Notes: generated by a model not told the origin, from the sequence alone. A stretch of 64,000 nt of DNA from Cytophagaceae bacterium (GCA_027491315.1 JAIXWL010000004.1:62001-126000); one strand, 5' to 3'. Counted from the stretch's first letter, positions 17,829-26,461 are shown. Numbers and translations: made by a program.

Positions 17829-17971
17829 GAAGCATGATTAAATGAACATGCAATTTACGAAGAAAGAACGAAACCTCGATTTTTACCTTTTTTGTGTAAT
17901 TTTTTCTTTTCGGGATACAAATTTTAGATTCTTTTTATAGTATTGCAGTTCACAAAATCTAAATGTTAATT

Positions 17972-18676
17972 ATGAAAAAATTTATCTTAACCTGCTCTTT
18001 AGTAGCGATGGGGATAGCCGCATTCGCACAGAAGGCTAATACATTGACTAACAAAGAGAAGAAAGAAGGTTATCAGTTATTATTTGATGGTACAACGTTA
18101 AAAGGATGGCATGGCTACAATAAACCAGGTACCGTAGGTGCTTCATGGACAGTTAGTAATGGCGAGATAGGATTTGATGTAAGTAAAAAAGATGGAGGGG
18201 ATTTAACAACGGATGAGGAATTTGAAAATTATGATTTTTCGGTGGATTGGAAGATTTCGCCCAAGGGTAATAGTGGTATTATTTTCAATGTCACAGAAGA
18301 TCCAAAATACCGTAGTTCCTATAATACAGGTCCTGAAATGCAGGTTTTGGATAGCGACGGCCATCCAGATGGGAAGATATTCAATCACCGTGCAGGGGAT
18401 TTATATGATTTAATTCATTCTTCGGTTGAAACCGCTAAACCAGTAGGTGAATGGAATACAGCACGCATTGTGAATAACCGCGGTTTATTGCAATTATTCC
18501 TTAATGGAGCGAAAGTGGTAGAAACGCGTTATGACGATGAGAACTGGAAAAAGATGATTGCAGGATCTAAGTTTAAAAATATGCCAGGTTTTGGTGTGAA
18601 CATGAAAGGTCGTATTTGTTTGCAAGATCATGGTAACCCAGTTTGGTATAGAAATATCAAGATTAAGAAATTGTAG
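17972..18676 (+). CDS. Exported DUF1080 (3-keto-disaccharide hydrolase-like) protein
   Basis: A 234-residue protein with a signal peptide (MKKFILTCSLVAMGIAAFAQ). The rest is one DUF1080 domain, a concanavalin-like jelly roll: GYQLLFDGTTLKGWHGY opens the domain, then FDVSKKDGGDLTTDEEFENY, and the end NPVWYRNIKIKKL is highly characteristic. Members of this family cleave 3-keto-glycosides, and most stay uncharacterised. The first ATG of the frame is at 17963; I prefer 17972 because MKK begins a standard signal peptide. It is monocistronic with a strong terminator. A weak -7-like box (TAGTATTG) lies at 17938-17945. Confidence 0.93.
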   Translation: MKKFILTCSLVAMGIAAFAQKANTLTNKEKKEGYQLLFDGTTLKGWHGYNKPGTVGASWTVSNGEIGFDVSKKDGGDLTTDEEFENYDFSVDWKISPKGNSGIIFNVTEDPKYRSSYNTGPEMQVLDSDGHPDGKIFNHRAGDLYDLIHSSVETAKPVGEWNTARIVNNRGLLQLFLNGAKVVETRYDDENWKKMIAGSKFKNMPGFGVNMKGRICLQDHGNPVWYRNIKIKKL

Positions 18677-18694
18677 TTAATATTGATGGATGCT

Positions 18695-18726
18695 AAAGGC
18701 CTGAGAGCGATCTCAGGCCTTTTTTT
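18695..18726 (+). terminator. Rho-independent terminator after the DUF1080 gene
   Basis: Perfect 12-bp stem (18695-18706 with 18711-18722), GCGA tetraloop, followed by a T run. Confidence 0.88.
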
Positions 18727-18787
18727 ATGGATTATCAGTTGATTGGATTTTAAAAGCTATGGAGTTTTATTGATTAAGCGCCAAGCA

Positions 18788-18805
18788 GCTATTCGACATG
18801 TTCTG
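18788..18805. repeat. Degenerate inverted fragment of the 82-bp repeat
   Basis: The stretch GCTATTCGACATGTTCTG matches the reverse complement of the right end of the repeat dyad (CAGAACATGTCGAACAGC) at 17 of 18 positions. It lies about 60 bp before the tandem array and in the opposite orientation, suggesting a remnant of an earlier copy. Confidence 0.5.
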
Positions 18806-18865
18806 AAAGGCATTTGGAATTGTTGATGAAAAGAATCTTCGATTCGCTATTATCCACGTGGAGGC

Positions 18866-19104
18866 TATAGGATGGGATTATAAATCCCTTTTATTTGTCG
18901 TTCGACATGGCCCTGCGGAACATGTCAAACAGCGGAGTTTAAATTATTATAGGATGGGATTATAAATCCCTTTTATTTGTCGTTCGACATGACCCTGCAG
19001 AACATGTCGAACAGCGGAGTTTAAATTATTATAGGATGGGATGATAAATCCCTTGTATTTGTCGTTCGACATGACCCTGCAGAACATGTCGAACAGCGGA
19101 GTTT
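18866..19104. repeat. Tandem 82-bp intergenic repeat, three copies, with two dyads per unit
   Basis: Units start at 18866, 18948 and 19030 with an exact 82-bp period; the third is cut at about 75 bp. Copies 1 and 2 differ at 3 positions and copies 2 and 3 at 2. Each unit holds a small dyad GGGATT-ATA-AATCCC (disturbed in copy 3) and a larger one with 10-bp arms GTTCGACATG and CATGTCGAAC separated by 11 nt (18982-18991/19003-19012 in copy 2, 19064-19073/19085-19094 in copy 3; one mismatch in copy 1). It fills most of the roughly 500-bp gap between the DUF1080 gene and the next gene. It looks like a REP/MITE-like element rather than CRISPR, as there are no variable spacers. Confidence 0.9.
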
Positions 19105-19175
19105 TCTTGCTCTATCGCAAGTTTTCTTCTCCTTAATTTCTTCAATTTTAGGAATTCAAAAATGATCCATTTGGG

Positions 19176-20063
19176 ATGAAGATATACAACTTAAGAACAT
19201 ACCTGATGTTTGTTGTTTTACTCTTGACCAGCCTAAGGTCTCATGCACAGAATCATCCAATCCAAATACTTAGTCAGGCCGATAGTTCTGTTGTTTCTTT
19301 TGCCTCTATATTATTTGAAAGTAGGAAGCAAGGTTTTCATAGCGATGAGCAGGGAAGGTTTACCTTACCCATACAACAAGCTGTAGATACCATCAAGATT
19401 CGGTCTATTGGTTTTCAGGATACTTTGGTAATTGTAGATAAATCGAAAGTCAAGGGGGAATTATTGATTTATTTACCAGTTAAATCTATCATTTTACCAG
19501 AGTTTCGAGTTTTGTCTATTAATAAACCTTATACAAGCAAGAAACCTAAAAAAACAGGGTCGTTACAACAATGGGGAGGGGTAGGGTCTCAATATGGATT
19601 ACTTTTGAATGATGAGAAATTGATAGGTCGTAAAATGCTCAAGGCTCATTTTTATTTGGCACATGGGGGAAATCCAAGATATCCATTTCGGATCAGGATA
19701 TATTCCATCAAACAGGGTAAGCCAGATCAAGAGTTAAGCCATGAAAGTATCATTGTTCGAGCCACCCAGCAGGGCTGGAACGAATTTGATATTAGCCAAT
19801 ATGATATTTACGTTCCAGAAGGAGGATGCCTTTTAGCGATGGAGTGGCTAAATTTTGAATATGTTGTATCCGCTGAATTAATTCTCACAAAAGGTAAATA
19901 CCCGGGTCAAGTTCTTGGAATGGGGGATTTTGGGAACCAATATTTGGGTTTTGTGAAGGATGATTTTAGTAACTGGCATTTTAATGGAGATTATCTTCCC
20001 AGATACCAGTTACCTGATAAAAGTAAATTTTTGAATCCCATGATACGTTTGACGGTGCAATAA
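19176..20063 (+). CDS. Exported protein with CarboxypepD_reg-like N-terminal domain
   Basis: A 295-residue protein with a signal peptide (hydrophobic residues ~9-22, then SHAQ). Residues ~27-105 form a carboxypeptidase regulatory-like beta-sandwich: ILSQADSSVVSFASILFES, HSDEQGRFTLP and TIKIRSIGFQDTLV give the GxFxL-type pattern of that fold, common at the N-terminus of Bacteroidota outer-membrane proteins. The C-terminal ~170 residues contain no motif I can name; they are beta-rich with many aromatics (RYPFRIRIYSIKQGKP). No TonB plug or barrel follows, so it is not a receptor. Possibly a surface or periplasmic binding protein. It sits directly after the 82-bp repeat array and before a bidirectional terminator. 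Confidence 0.75.
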   Translation: MKIYNLRTYLMFVVLLLTSLRSHAQNHPIQILSQADSSVVSFASILFESRKQGFHSDEQGRFTLPIQQAVDTIKIRSIGFQDTLVIVDKSKVKGELLIYLPVKSIILPEFRVLSINKPYTSKKPKKTGSLQQWGGVGSQYGLLLNDEKLIGRKMLKAHFYLAHGGNPRYPFRIRIYSIKQGKPDQELSHESIIVRATQQGWNEFDISQYDIYVPEGGCLLAMEWLNFEYVVSAELILTKGKYPGQVLGMGDFGNQYLGFVKDDFSNWHFNGDYLPRYQLPDKSKFLNPMIRLTVQ

Positions 20064-20070
20064 ATGGGTA

Positions 20071-20108
20071 AAAATAAAGGCTTGAGAATTCTCCCAAGCC
20101 TTTATTTT
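20071..20108. terminator. Bidirectional terminator between two convergent genes
   Basis: Perfect 14-bp stem (20071-20084 with 20095-20108), 10-nt loop, A/T runs in both arms. It serves the exported protein gene on the plus strand and the SMP-30 gene on the minus strand. Confidence 0.85.
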
Positions 20109-20130
20109 TAATTGTATCATTTATAATTTC

Positions 20131-21153
20131 CTACCAGCCCATTCCTTTGGTCTTCGTTCTCACGCGTAATAAGTTCATGTCGGCCGTGATAAATAGGGTA
20201 GAGCCATCTTCTCCAAAGGCGACATTGGCGGTGGCACTGCCGGCCTCTATTCTTCCTAATAATTTACCTGCAGGACTAATAATCAATACACCTCCGGGAC
20301 CTGTGGCCCATAAATTGCCTTCTTTGTCGATCTTAAATCCATCGGGTGCACCTCTCCAGCCATTTTTAGCTAGTTCTGCTCCATCAAAAAAGATTTTTCC
20401 CTCTCCTAAATTACCGTCTTTGTCAACGGGGAATGCCTTCCAAATTAAACCCTTCGGGTCCGATTGTCCTACATACAATATTTTTTCATCCGGACTAAAT
20501 GCCAATCCATTTGGACGCGTCATGTCTTTAACTTGTAAGCTCAATTCACCCTTTTTATTCAAGCGATAAACACCTTGAAATGGGAGTTCCTTCGCTGGTT
20601 CATCTTTTCCTCTTCCAGGTAATCCATAAGGGGGATCGGTAAAATAATAATCTCCCGAACTATGTTGTACTAAATCATTGGGGCTATTCAGTTTTTTCCC
20701 CTCAAACAAATGCGCCAAGGTTTTCTTTTTGGCAGGATTGTCCAAAGGCATTTCGGCAATTCTACGATCGCCATGCTCACAAGAAACTAAATTTCCTTTT
20801 TTGTTGATGATCAATCCATTGGCTCCCGGTTCTTCAGAATAGGGTACGCTTCCCGTATAGCCCGATGGTTTTAAAAATACTTCGACATCCTTTCCTGGCG
20901 CCCATTTATGGATTACATTCTCAGGAACATCTGAAAACAACAAATAATTTCCTTTTTTGACCCAAACAGGACCTTCAGACCAAGTATAGCCTGTCCCTAA
21001 AATTTCGATGGGTGAATTAATATCCAGTAATTTATCCAAAGCAGGATCCAATCGATGAATCTTTCCAATGGTCGGATAGCTTTTTTCCTGTGCATTCATG
21101 CTAAAAAGGCCGCTTGTTAAACAGCAAAAGAGGTAAAAGATATTTTTTTTCAT
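20131..21153 (-). CDS. Exported SMP-30/gluconolactonase family protein
   Basis: A 340-residue protein with a signal peptide (MKKNIFYLFCCLTSGLFSMNAQ). The remainder is a six-bladed beta-propeller of the SMP-30/gluconolaconase/LRE family, with blade motifs such as GYTWSEGPVWVKKGNYLLFSD, NSPNDLVQHSSGDYYFTDPP and RPNGLAFSPDEKILYVGQSD; the Asn/Asp in the latter two are the usual calcium ligands. Such enzymes open sugar lactones. The start at 21153 is chosen because an upstream in-frame ATG (21192) falls inside a terminator hairpin. It follows the GMC dehydrogenase genes, whose oxidation of an aldose would give a lactone, but the terminator between them means it may have its own promoter. Confidence 0.9.
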   Translation of the reverse strand: MKKNIFYLFCCLTSGLFSMNAQEKSYPTIGKIHRLDPALDKLLDINSPIEILGTGYTWSEGPVWVKKGNYLLFSDVPENVIHKWAPGKDVEVFLKPSGYTGSVPYSEEPGANGLIINKKGNLVSCEHGDRRIAEMPLDNPAKKKTLAHLFEGKKLNSPNDLVQHSSGDYYFTDPPYGLPGRGKDEPAKELPFQGVYRLNKKGELSLQVKDMTRPNGLAFSPDEKILYVGQSDPKGLIWKAFPVDKDGNLGEGKIFFDGAELAKNGWRGAPDGFKIDKEGNLWATGPGGVLIISPAGKLLGRIEAGSATANVAFGEDGSTLFITADMNLLRVRTKTKGMGW

Positions 21154-21162
21154 GGTCTTGAG

Positions 21163-21192
21163 AAAAAAAATGTGGACTCTGTAAGTCCACAT
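21163..21192 (-). terminator. Rho-independent terminator after the GMC dehydrogenase gene
   Basis: Read on the minus strand: a 9-bp stem ATGTGGACT/AGTCCACAT (21170-21178 with 21184-21192), 5-nt loop, then eight T. It separates the dehydrogenase operon from the SMP-30 gene. Confidence 0.82.
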
Positions 21193-21210
21193 TTCAAAGA
21201 AAAACTCAAC

Positions 21211-22923
21211 TTATAAATTACGTTTTTTCAATTCCTTCACTGCAAAATCGGCCGCACGGGCTGTTAATGCCATATAGGTTAAGGAAGGATTCACACAAGA
21301 TGCCGAAGTCATGGAAGCACCATCAGTGACAAAGACATTTTTAACTGCATGTACTTGATTATTGCCATTCAAAACGGAAGTTTTTGGATCACGACCCATG
21401 CGGGCAGTTCCCATTTCGTGAATAGCCATACCCGGATAAGAACCATTATCAAATGCTCTGACGTTTTTCAAACCAGCACTTTCTAACATTTCACGGGCAT
21501 CTTCCATGATATCTTTACGCATTTTCTTCTCGTTTTCCTTGAATTCTGCATCAAATACCACTACCGGTAATCCCCATTTATCCTTTGTATTCGGATCTAA
21601 GTACATTTTGTTTTCATGGTAAGGTAAAGTCTCACCAAAACCACTTAAGCCCATCATCCATGGACCCGGTTTCGTCATGGATTCTTTGTAATCAATACCA
21701 AAGTTTAGATCACCTACGCCACGGTTCCATCCTTGACGTGAACCACTTCCTTGGTATCCGAATCCACGTAAGTAATCACGTTTATCGTTTCCAATATTAC
21801 GGTAACGAGGAATGTAAATACCATTAGCGCGACGACCGATGTAATATTTGTCTTCATCTCCTTCCCAAACACCGCTAGCACCAATTTTGAAGTGGTGATC
21901 CATTAAGTTATGTCCTAATTCTCCAGAATCATTTCCGAAACCATTCGGGAAACGACGAGATTTGGAGTTCAATAATAGGGCAGTCGTACTAACCGTAGAA
22001 CCGCAAACAAAAATGATTTTAGCATAATATTCACGTACATCTTTGGTAACCGTGTCAATTACTCGAACCCCTTTGGCTTTTTGTTTTCGCTCATCATATA
22101 AGATCTCAGAAACTAGAGAATCTGGACGAAGCGTCATTAAGCCTGTTTTGGCAGCAGGAGGCAAGGTACAAGATTGAGAACTGAAGTAAGCTCCATAAGG
22201 GCATCCTAAGCGGCACTTATTGCGGTATTGACAGGCACTACGTCCAATACCCAACTGAGCTTGCTTGGCTTCCGATAAGTTTGCCACACGACCTATCGTC
22301 ATGTGTCTTCCAGGAAAATTTTTCTCAATACGTTTTCTTACCTCTTTTTCCACACAATACATGTCCATCGGTTTTAAAAATTCCGAATCGGGCAATTGAG
22401 GTAATCCTAATGCTTCCCCAGAAATTCCCACGTGCTTCTCCACATAAGAATACCAAGGTGCAATGTCTTTGTAACGAATAGGCCAATCTACGGCAATTCC
22501 ATCTTTTAAATTTGCCTCGAAATCGATATCACTTAAACGATAGGTTTGGCGTCCCCACATGATGGATTTTCCTCCGACGATATTAGGACGGAACCAGTCA
22601 AAACGTTTTTCTTCCTTGTACATGGAGTCGGAATCATTGAACCAATAGGTTTCCGTCATCTCATTGTAAGGATAATCTCGAGCTAATTTGGGGTGAGAGG
22701 CTTTTTGTTCATTGGTTAACAAACCATTGTATTTAAAATCCCAAGGATCTTTGTAGCTAGGGGTATATCCTGTTATGTGCTCCATTTGCTTACCACGGTC
22801 TAGTACCAAGACGCGCAAACCTTTTTCCGTTAATTCTTTGGCAGCATATCCACCAGAAACACCCGATCCTACGATGATGGCATCGTAAGTTTGATTTTTG
22901 ATTGAATCTATATTTAAGTTCAT
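21211..22923 (-). CDS. GMC-family FAD-dependent dehydrogenase (gluconate/sugar dehydrogenase large-subunit type)
   Basis: A 570-residue flavoprotein. The FAD-binding GSGVSGG (Gly19, Gly21, Gly24) is at the N-terminus, and the GMC C-terminal block carries His502 (HEMGTARMG) and Asn545 (CVNPSLT), the expected catalytic pair. A cysteine cluster at Cys231, Cys237 and Cys241 matches the cluster seen in gluconate 2-dehydrogenase-type flavoproteins, where it can hold an iron-sulfur cluster. It probably oxidises a sugar or polyol, possibly at C3, and passes electrons to a cytochrome. It lacks its own signal and is preceded 24 nt upstream by the Tat-exported subunit 3, which likely carries it out of the cytoplasm folded. 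Confidence 0.92.
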   Translation of the reverse strand: MNLNIDSIKNQTYDAIIVGSGVSGGYAAKELTEKGLRVLVLDRGKQMEHITGYTPSYKDPWDFKYNGLLTNEQKASHPKLARDYPYNEMTETYWFNDSDSMYKEEKRFDWFRPNIVGGKSIMWGRQTYRLSDIDFEANLKDGIAVDWPIRYKDIAPWYSYVEKHVGISGEALGLPQLPDSEFLKPMDMYCVEKEVRKRIEKNFPGRHMTIGRVANLSEAKQAQLGIGRSACQYRNKCRLGCPYGAYFSSQSCTLPPAAKTGLMTLRPDSLVSEILYDERKQKAKGVRVIDTVTKDVREYYAKIIFVCGSTVSTTALLLNSKSRRFPNGFGNDSGELGHNLMDHHFKIGASGVWEGDEDKYYIGRRANGIYIPRYRNIGNDKRDYLRGFGYQGSGSRQGWNRGVGDLNFGIDYKESMTKPGPWMMGLSGFGETLPYHENKMYLDPNTKDKWGLPVVVFDAEFKENEKKMRKDIMEDAREMLESAGLKNVRAFDNGSYPGMAIHEMGTARMGRDPKTSVLNGNNQVHAVKNVFVTDGASMTSASCVNPSLTYMALTARAADFAVKELKKRNL

Positions 22924-22947
22924 TTTATTCTAGTCTTGACATGAAAA

Positions 22948-23523
22948 TTAAAGTGCCCAAGTTTTTTGTCCTGGAGCTAATGGCATACATCCATCGAATT
23001 TACCTGGGATTGGTAGGTATTCCAAAGCCTTAGTAGCACCGATTTCTGATGTAAAATAACCTGTAGTGGTTAATTCTTTCATCATAAAAAAGAAAGGAGT
23101 AGGTGCTTTTTTGCCTTTATTGGCAGTTCTTTCAGCATCAGATTCCAGCATGATACTTGTCAAGGCTTCTTTCTTTTCTACGGCACTAGCTTGTGTGAAT
23201 GATTTTCCCGTTTTAGCTTGACAATTGGCATCTAATTTGGCTAATCCAGCATAAAAATGCTCTTGATCTTCTTTAGGATAACAATCACGTACCACACGAA
23301 CAATGAATTTCTCCACACCTGCCGCTTTGGCTCCTGGGGTTCCAGTGTTAGGAATGATTACATCGGCCACTTCCGCCAATAAAGACTCTTGATCAGCGCT
23401 TACACTGACAAAAGCCCCATGGTTTAACTTTTCTCCTCGCAGTCCAGCCATGGCAGGGGCAGAAACAACACCACCCATTAACATGACCACACGCTGTACA
23501 GCTTCTCTACGGTTAATGTTCAT
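22948..23523 (-). CDS. Gluconate 2-dehydrogenase subunit 3-like protein, Tat-exported
   Basis: A 191-residue small subunit with a twin-arginine signal (NRREAVQRVVMLMGG, then APAMA). The mature part matches gluconate 2-dehydrogenase subunit 3, the partner of GMC dehydrogenases: LLAEVADVIIPNTGTPGAKAAGV near residues 50-72, and the TTTGYFTSEIGATKALEYLP block near 145. It is the first gene of the unit and is followed by the flavoprotein; the cytochrome subunit of the classical three-part enzyme is not adjacent. Two -7-like boxes on the minus strand lie upstream (TATATTTG at 23592-23599 and TAATTTTG at 23611-23618), both without a clear -33 element. Confidence 0.9.
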   Translation of the reverse strand: MNINRREAVQRVVMLMGGVVSAPAMAGLRGEKLNHGAFVSVSADQESLLAEVADVIIPNTGTPGAKAAGVEKFIVRVVRDCYPKEDQEHFYAGLAKLDANCQAKTGKSFTQASAVEKKEALTSIMLESDAERTANKGKKAPTPFFFMMKELTTTGYFTSEIGATKALEYLPIPGKFDGCMPLAPGQKTWAL

Positions 23524-23683
23524 ATTCAGATTAATTTATAAGGATTCAAGGTTATTGCATTGAAATAATTCAATTTTTTCCATACTGATTTCAAATATAT
23601 ACAATTATAGCAAAATTACTAGTGGGTATTGGAGGTCATTTCTAAAAAAAATATTGCGTAAATTGTGGCCATAAAACTTGTAT

Positions 23684-24538
23684 ATGCCCATTTTAGCCGC
23701 TGATTTAGTTCGTCAAGTTCAGTCAGCCATACAGCCTTTATATTCAGCCCAAGAAGTAGACGCTATTGCCTATTTGATGGTAGAAATGAGTACGGGTGCA
23801 TCTCGCTTGGATTGCTTGATGGGAAAAGAAGTGGAAGAGGTCCCGCATTGGGAAGAATCCTTGGCTAGATTAACTCAGCATGAACCTTTTCAATATGTCT
23901 TGGGTAAAGCTTGGTTTCGAGATCAATTATTTGGATTAAATCCTCATACACTAATTCCAAGGCCAGAAACGGAGGAACTGGTGGATAATGCCTTGGAAAA
24001 AATACCCCAACAAAAAACCGATTATAAAGTCTTAGATGTGGGTACTGGCTCGGGCTGCGTGGCTATTTCTATTGCATTAGAAGCTCCTCATGCTCAAGTG
24101 TCTGCATGGGAAATATCTCAAGAAGCACAGCAACAGGCACAGCTTAATGCCCAATCGCTTGGTGCACAGGTACAAATAGACTTACAAGATGTGTTTCAAT
24201 GGTCTACGCGAAACGATGCTGAAATTTGGGATATGATTGTTTCCAATCCTCCTTATGTCATGTTTCAGGAGGCCGAGCACATGGAAAAGCATGTAAAGGA
24301 CTATGAACCCGGCTTAGCCCTTTTTGTGCCTGATTCCAATCCATTGATTTTTTATGAAGTATTGGAATGCATGGCTTGTAAACATCTGCGAAAGGATGGT
24401 TGGATTCTATTGGAGATTAACCAGGCCTTGGGTAAGGAAACTAAAGCGCTTTTTGAAAATAAAAACTGGAAGCAAGTGGAATTGAAACAAGATTTTCATG
24501 GAAAAGATCGTTTTGTCATAGCTCAGAAGGACATTTAA
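23684..24538 (+). CDS. prmC: Peptide chain release factor N(5)-glutamine methyltransferase
   Basis: SAM-dependent methyltransferase that modifies the glutamine of the GGQ motif in release factors RF1 and RF2. The 285-residue protein has the N-terminal helical domain, the SAM-binding VLDVGTGSGCVAISIAL block, and the substrate-binding Asn188-Pro-Pro-Tyr191. The RPETEELV motif in the middle is also typical of PrmC. The frame could begin at a TTG at 23678; the ATG at 23684 is preferred. It stands alone, with the dehydrogenase operon divergent upstream. Confidence 0.95.
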   Translation: MPILAADLVRQVQSAIQPLYSAQEVDAIAYLMVEMSTGASRLDCLMGKEVEEVPHWEESLARLTQHEPFQYVLGKAWFRDQLFGLNPHTLIPRPETEELVDNALEKIPQQKTDYKVLDVGTGSGCVAISIALEAPHAQVSAWEISQEAQQQAQLNAQSLGAQVQIDLQDVFQWSTRNDAEIWDMIVSNPPYVMFQEAEHMEKHVKDYEPGLALFVPDSNPLIFYEVLECMACKHLRKDGWILLEINQALGKETKALFENKNWKQVELKQDFHGKDRFVIAQKDI

Positions 24539-24603
24539 ATAAGTAATCTTACATTTGTCAGGGAAATGGAACATTTATCCTTTAAAAAGCATTTTAATGG
24601 AAA

Positions 24604-24638
24604 TTTGCAAAGGACAGATAGTAATTTGTATACCTTTG
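24604..24638 (+). promoter_or_regulatory. Promoter for the LemA-TPM-gmhA transcript
   Basis: TTTG (24604-24607), 23-nt spacer, TACCTTTG (24631-24638), a full -7 match with a somewhat long spacer. It lies just before the LemA ATG at 24669 and rules out the far-upstream in-frame ATG at 24555. Confidence 0.5.
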
Positions 24639-24668
24639 CAGAGCAAAAATTTTAAAACAATATCAACA

Positions 24669-25262
24669 ATGAACAGAAAACTTTGGATTGCTTTGGGCGT
24701 CATTGCTCTTGTGATTTTTTGGGGAGTCGGAGTGCGTAATGGATTAGCTACCAGTGACCAAGAAGTAAAAGGGTCATGGGCCAATGTACAATCGGCATAT
24801 CAGCGTCGTGCTGATTTGATTCCAAACTTAGTTAAAACCGTACAGGGAGTTGCCAATTTTGAGAAATCAACATTGACGGATGTCATTCAAGCACGTGCTA
24901 GTGCCACACAAATGAAATTGGATGCCAAGGATTTAAGTCCTGAAAATATGCAGAAATACCAAGCAGCACAATCATCCTTAGGGGGAGCATTATCTCGTTT
25001 AATGGTTGTTGCTGAGAATTATCCTCAATTGAAAGCTACTGAGAATTTCTCTGAATTACAGGCTCAATTGGAAGGAACAGAAAACCGCATTAAGGAAGAA
25101 AGAGATCGTTTTAATGAATCGGTTAAGTCTTATAACAGTAAGGTGGTTACGTTTCCGAATAATTTGATTGCATCTTTCTCTGGATTTACTGAGAAAGGAT
25201 ATTTCCAAGCAGAAGCTGGTTCTGAAAAAGCTCCAGAAGTAAATTTTGACGAGAAGAAATAA
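24669..25262 (+). CDS. LemA family membrane protein
   Basis: A 197-residue protein with one N-terminal membrane helix (residues ~5-22) and a helical LemA domain. The VQSAYQRRADLIPNLVKTVQ stretch near residue 40 and the later RLMVVAENYPQLKA are the family signature. Role unknown; LemA proteins often occur beside TPM-domain proteins, as here, and are thought to act with them at the envelope. The frame begins further upstream at 24555, but the promoter at 24604-24638 and the absence of a sensible signal in the extra residues support MNRKLW at 24669. It is followed 2 nt later by the first TPM gene. Confidence 0.93.
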   Translation: MNRKLWIALGVIALVIFWGVGVRNGLATSDQEVKGSWANVQSAYQRRADLIPNLVKTVQGVANFEKSTLTDVIQARASATQMKLDAKDLSPENMQKYQAAQSSLGGALSRLMVVAENYPQLKATENFSELQAQLEGTENRIKEERDRFNESVKSYNSKVVTFPNNLIASFSGFTEKGYFQAEAGSEKAPEVNFDEKK

Positions 25263-25264
25263 GG

Positions 25265-25690
25265 ATGCACATAAGCCAGGAACAGCAAGCGGAGATTTTA
25301 AAAGCAATTAAAGAAGCTGAATTAGGAACTTCTGGTGAAATACGTGTGCACATAGAGAGTCATTGTGAAGGGCACCCGATCGAACGATCCAAGGTGCTCT
25401 TCTATCAATTAGGCATGAACCAAACCGATTTACAAAATGGGGTTTTGGTTTACTTAGCCATCAAAGATCGTAAATATGCCATCATTGGGGATAAAGGGAT
25501 TGATGCCCATGTAAACCCTGAGTTTTGGGAAACCATACGCGATGAAATGAGGCCTTATTTGGCCAAAAATGAAATAGGAGCAGGATTAGCTTGGGGGATT
25601 CGTCGAATTGGCGAAGTTCTGACCATGTATTTCCCTTACCAAAAAGACGATATCAATGAGCTCACGGATGAGTTGTCCTTTGGGGCTTAA
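25265..25690 (+). CDS. Cytoplasmic-type TPM domain protein
   Basis: A 141-residue protein made of little more than one TPM_phosphatase domain: GEIRVHIESH near residue 20, VLVYLAIKDRKYAIIGDKGID in the middle and GIRRIGEVLTMYFP near the end. No signal peptide or membrane segment is visible. The family was named for a thylakoid phosphatase, but activity in bacteria is uncertain. It lies between LemA (2 nt) and a second, exported TPM protein, whose start overlaps its 3' end, so all three are translated from one mRNA. Confidence 0.88.
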   Translation: MHISQEQQAEILKAIKEAELGTSGEIRVHIESHCEGHPIERSKVLFYQLGMNQTDLQNGVLVYLAIKDRKYAIIGDKGIDAHVNPEFWETIRDEMRPYLAKNEIGAGLAWGIRRIGEVLTMYFPYQKDDINELTDELSFGA

Positions 25691-26453
25691 TATAATACGA
25701 GTTTTTATCTTGGGCATGGCTTTCCTTGGCCTGTCTATGCCTTTACTTTTGGCACAAAATGGTATTCCAGAAAAGCCAAATGGTTATGTGCTGGATTTGT
25801 CCAATAAATTAAGCCCAGAAGAAAAGCAAAACTTAGAACAAAAATTGAGGGGCTATGCGGATAGCACATCCACTCAATTGGAGATAGTGATTGTTCCTAC
25901 CACCGGCAATACCGATCCTTATGATTATGCCATGGAAATAGGCAAGGCATGGGGAGTTGGTCAAAAGGGTAAAAATAATGGTCTAGTTTTACTGATTACC
26001 TCAGAAACTAGGAAAATTAGGATTGTTACAGGCCGAGGTTTAGAATCAGTCCTGCCTGATGCTATATGTAAAAGGATTATCAATCGGATTTTAAAACCTG
26101 CCTTAAAGCAGGGGAATTATTTTGGCGGTATTGATGCTGCTACCACAGAAATGATGCAAAGGGCTAGTGGTACCTTTCAATCTGATGGGAATGGAGAAGG
26201 TGAAAAAGGAATCCCATTAGTCTTTATTATTGTCATATTCTTTATCATCATCACCATCATTCGGGCCATCAAAAATAGAGGAGGAGGGTCCGGTCCTGGT
26301 TCCCACGGTGGAGGAATGTTTTTTCCACCCATCTTCTTAGGAGGAGGTCATTCGGGAGGCGGATTCGGTGGAAACAGCGGAGGCGGTGGATTCGATTTTG
26401 GTGGATTCGGAGGTGGAGATTTTGGTGGTGGTGGCGCAGGCGGTGATTTTTAA
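25656..26453 (+). CDS. Exported TPM domain protein with glycine-rich C-terminus (YgcG-like)
   Basis: A protein of up to 265 residues. After an N-terminal signal sequence (ending LLLAQ) comes the TPM domain ([20 protein letters not shown] to about residue 170), then a membrane helix ([20 protein letters not shown]), and then a tail of repeated Gly-Gly-Gly-Phe/Gly-Gly-Asp units. This TPM-helix-glycine tail layout matches the YgcG family, beside LemA in many genomes. The start is either the ATG at 25656 (35-nt overlap with the upstream gene) or at 25668 (23-nt overlap); the sequence does not decide. Confidence 0.9.
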   Translation: MSSRMSCPLGLNIIRVFILGMAFLGLSMPLLLAQNGIPEKPNGYVLDLSNKLSPEEKQNLEQKLRGYADSTSTQLEIVIVPTTGNTDPYDYAMEIGKAWGVGQKGKNNGLVLLITSETRKIRIVTGRGLESVLPDAICKRIINRILKPALKQGNYFGGIDAATTEMMQRASGTFQSDGNGEGEKGIPLVFIIVIFFIIITIIRAIKNRGGGSGPGSHGGGMFFPPIFLGGGHSGGGFGGNSGGGGFDFGGFGGGDFGGGGAGGDF

Positions 26454-26461
26454 CAGAAGTT

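Noticed and set aside
18866-19104. CRISPR array
   Set aside because: Units are contiguous copies of one 82-bp sequence with no variable spacers and no cas genes nearby.
20147-20569. A 140-residue plus-strand frame opposite the SMP-30 gene
   Set aside because: It is fully antisense to a well-supported beta-propeller gene and has no domain or start signal of its own.
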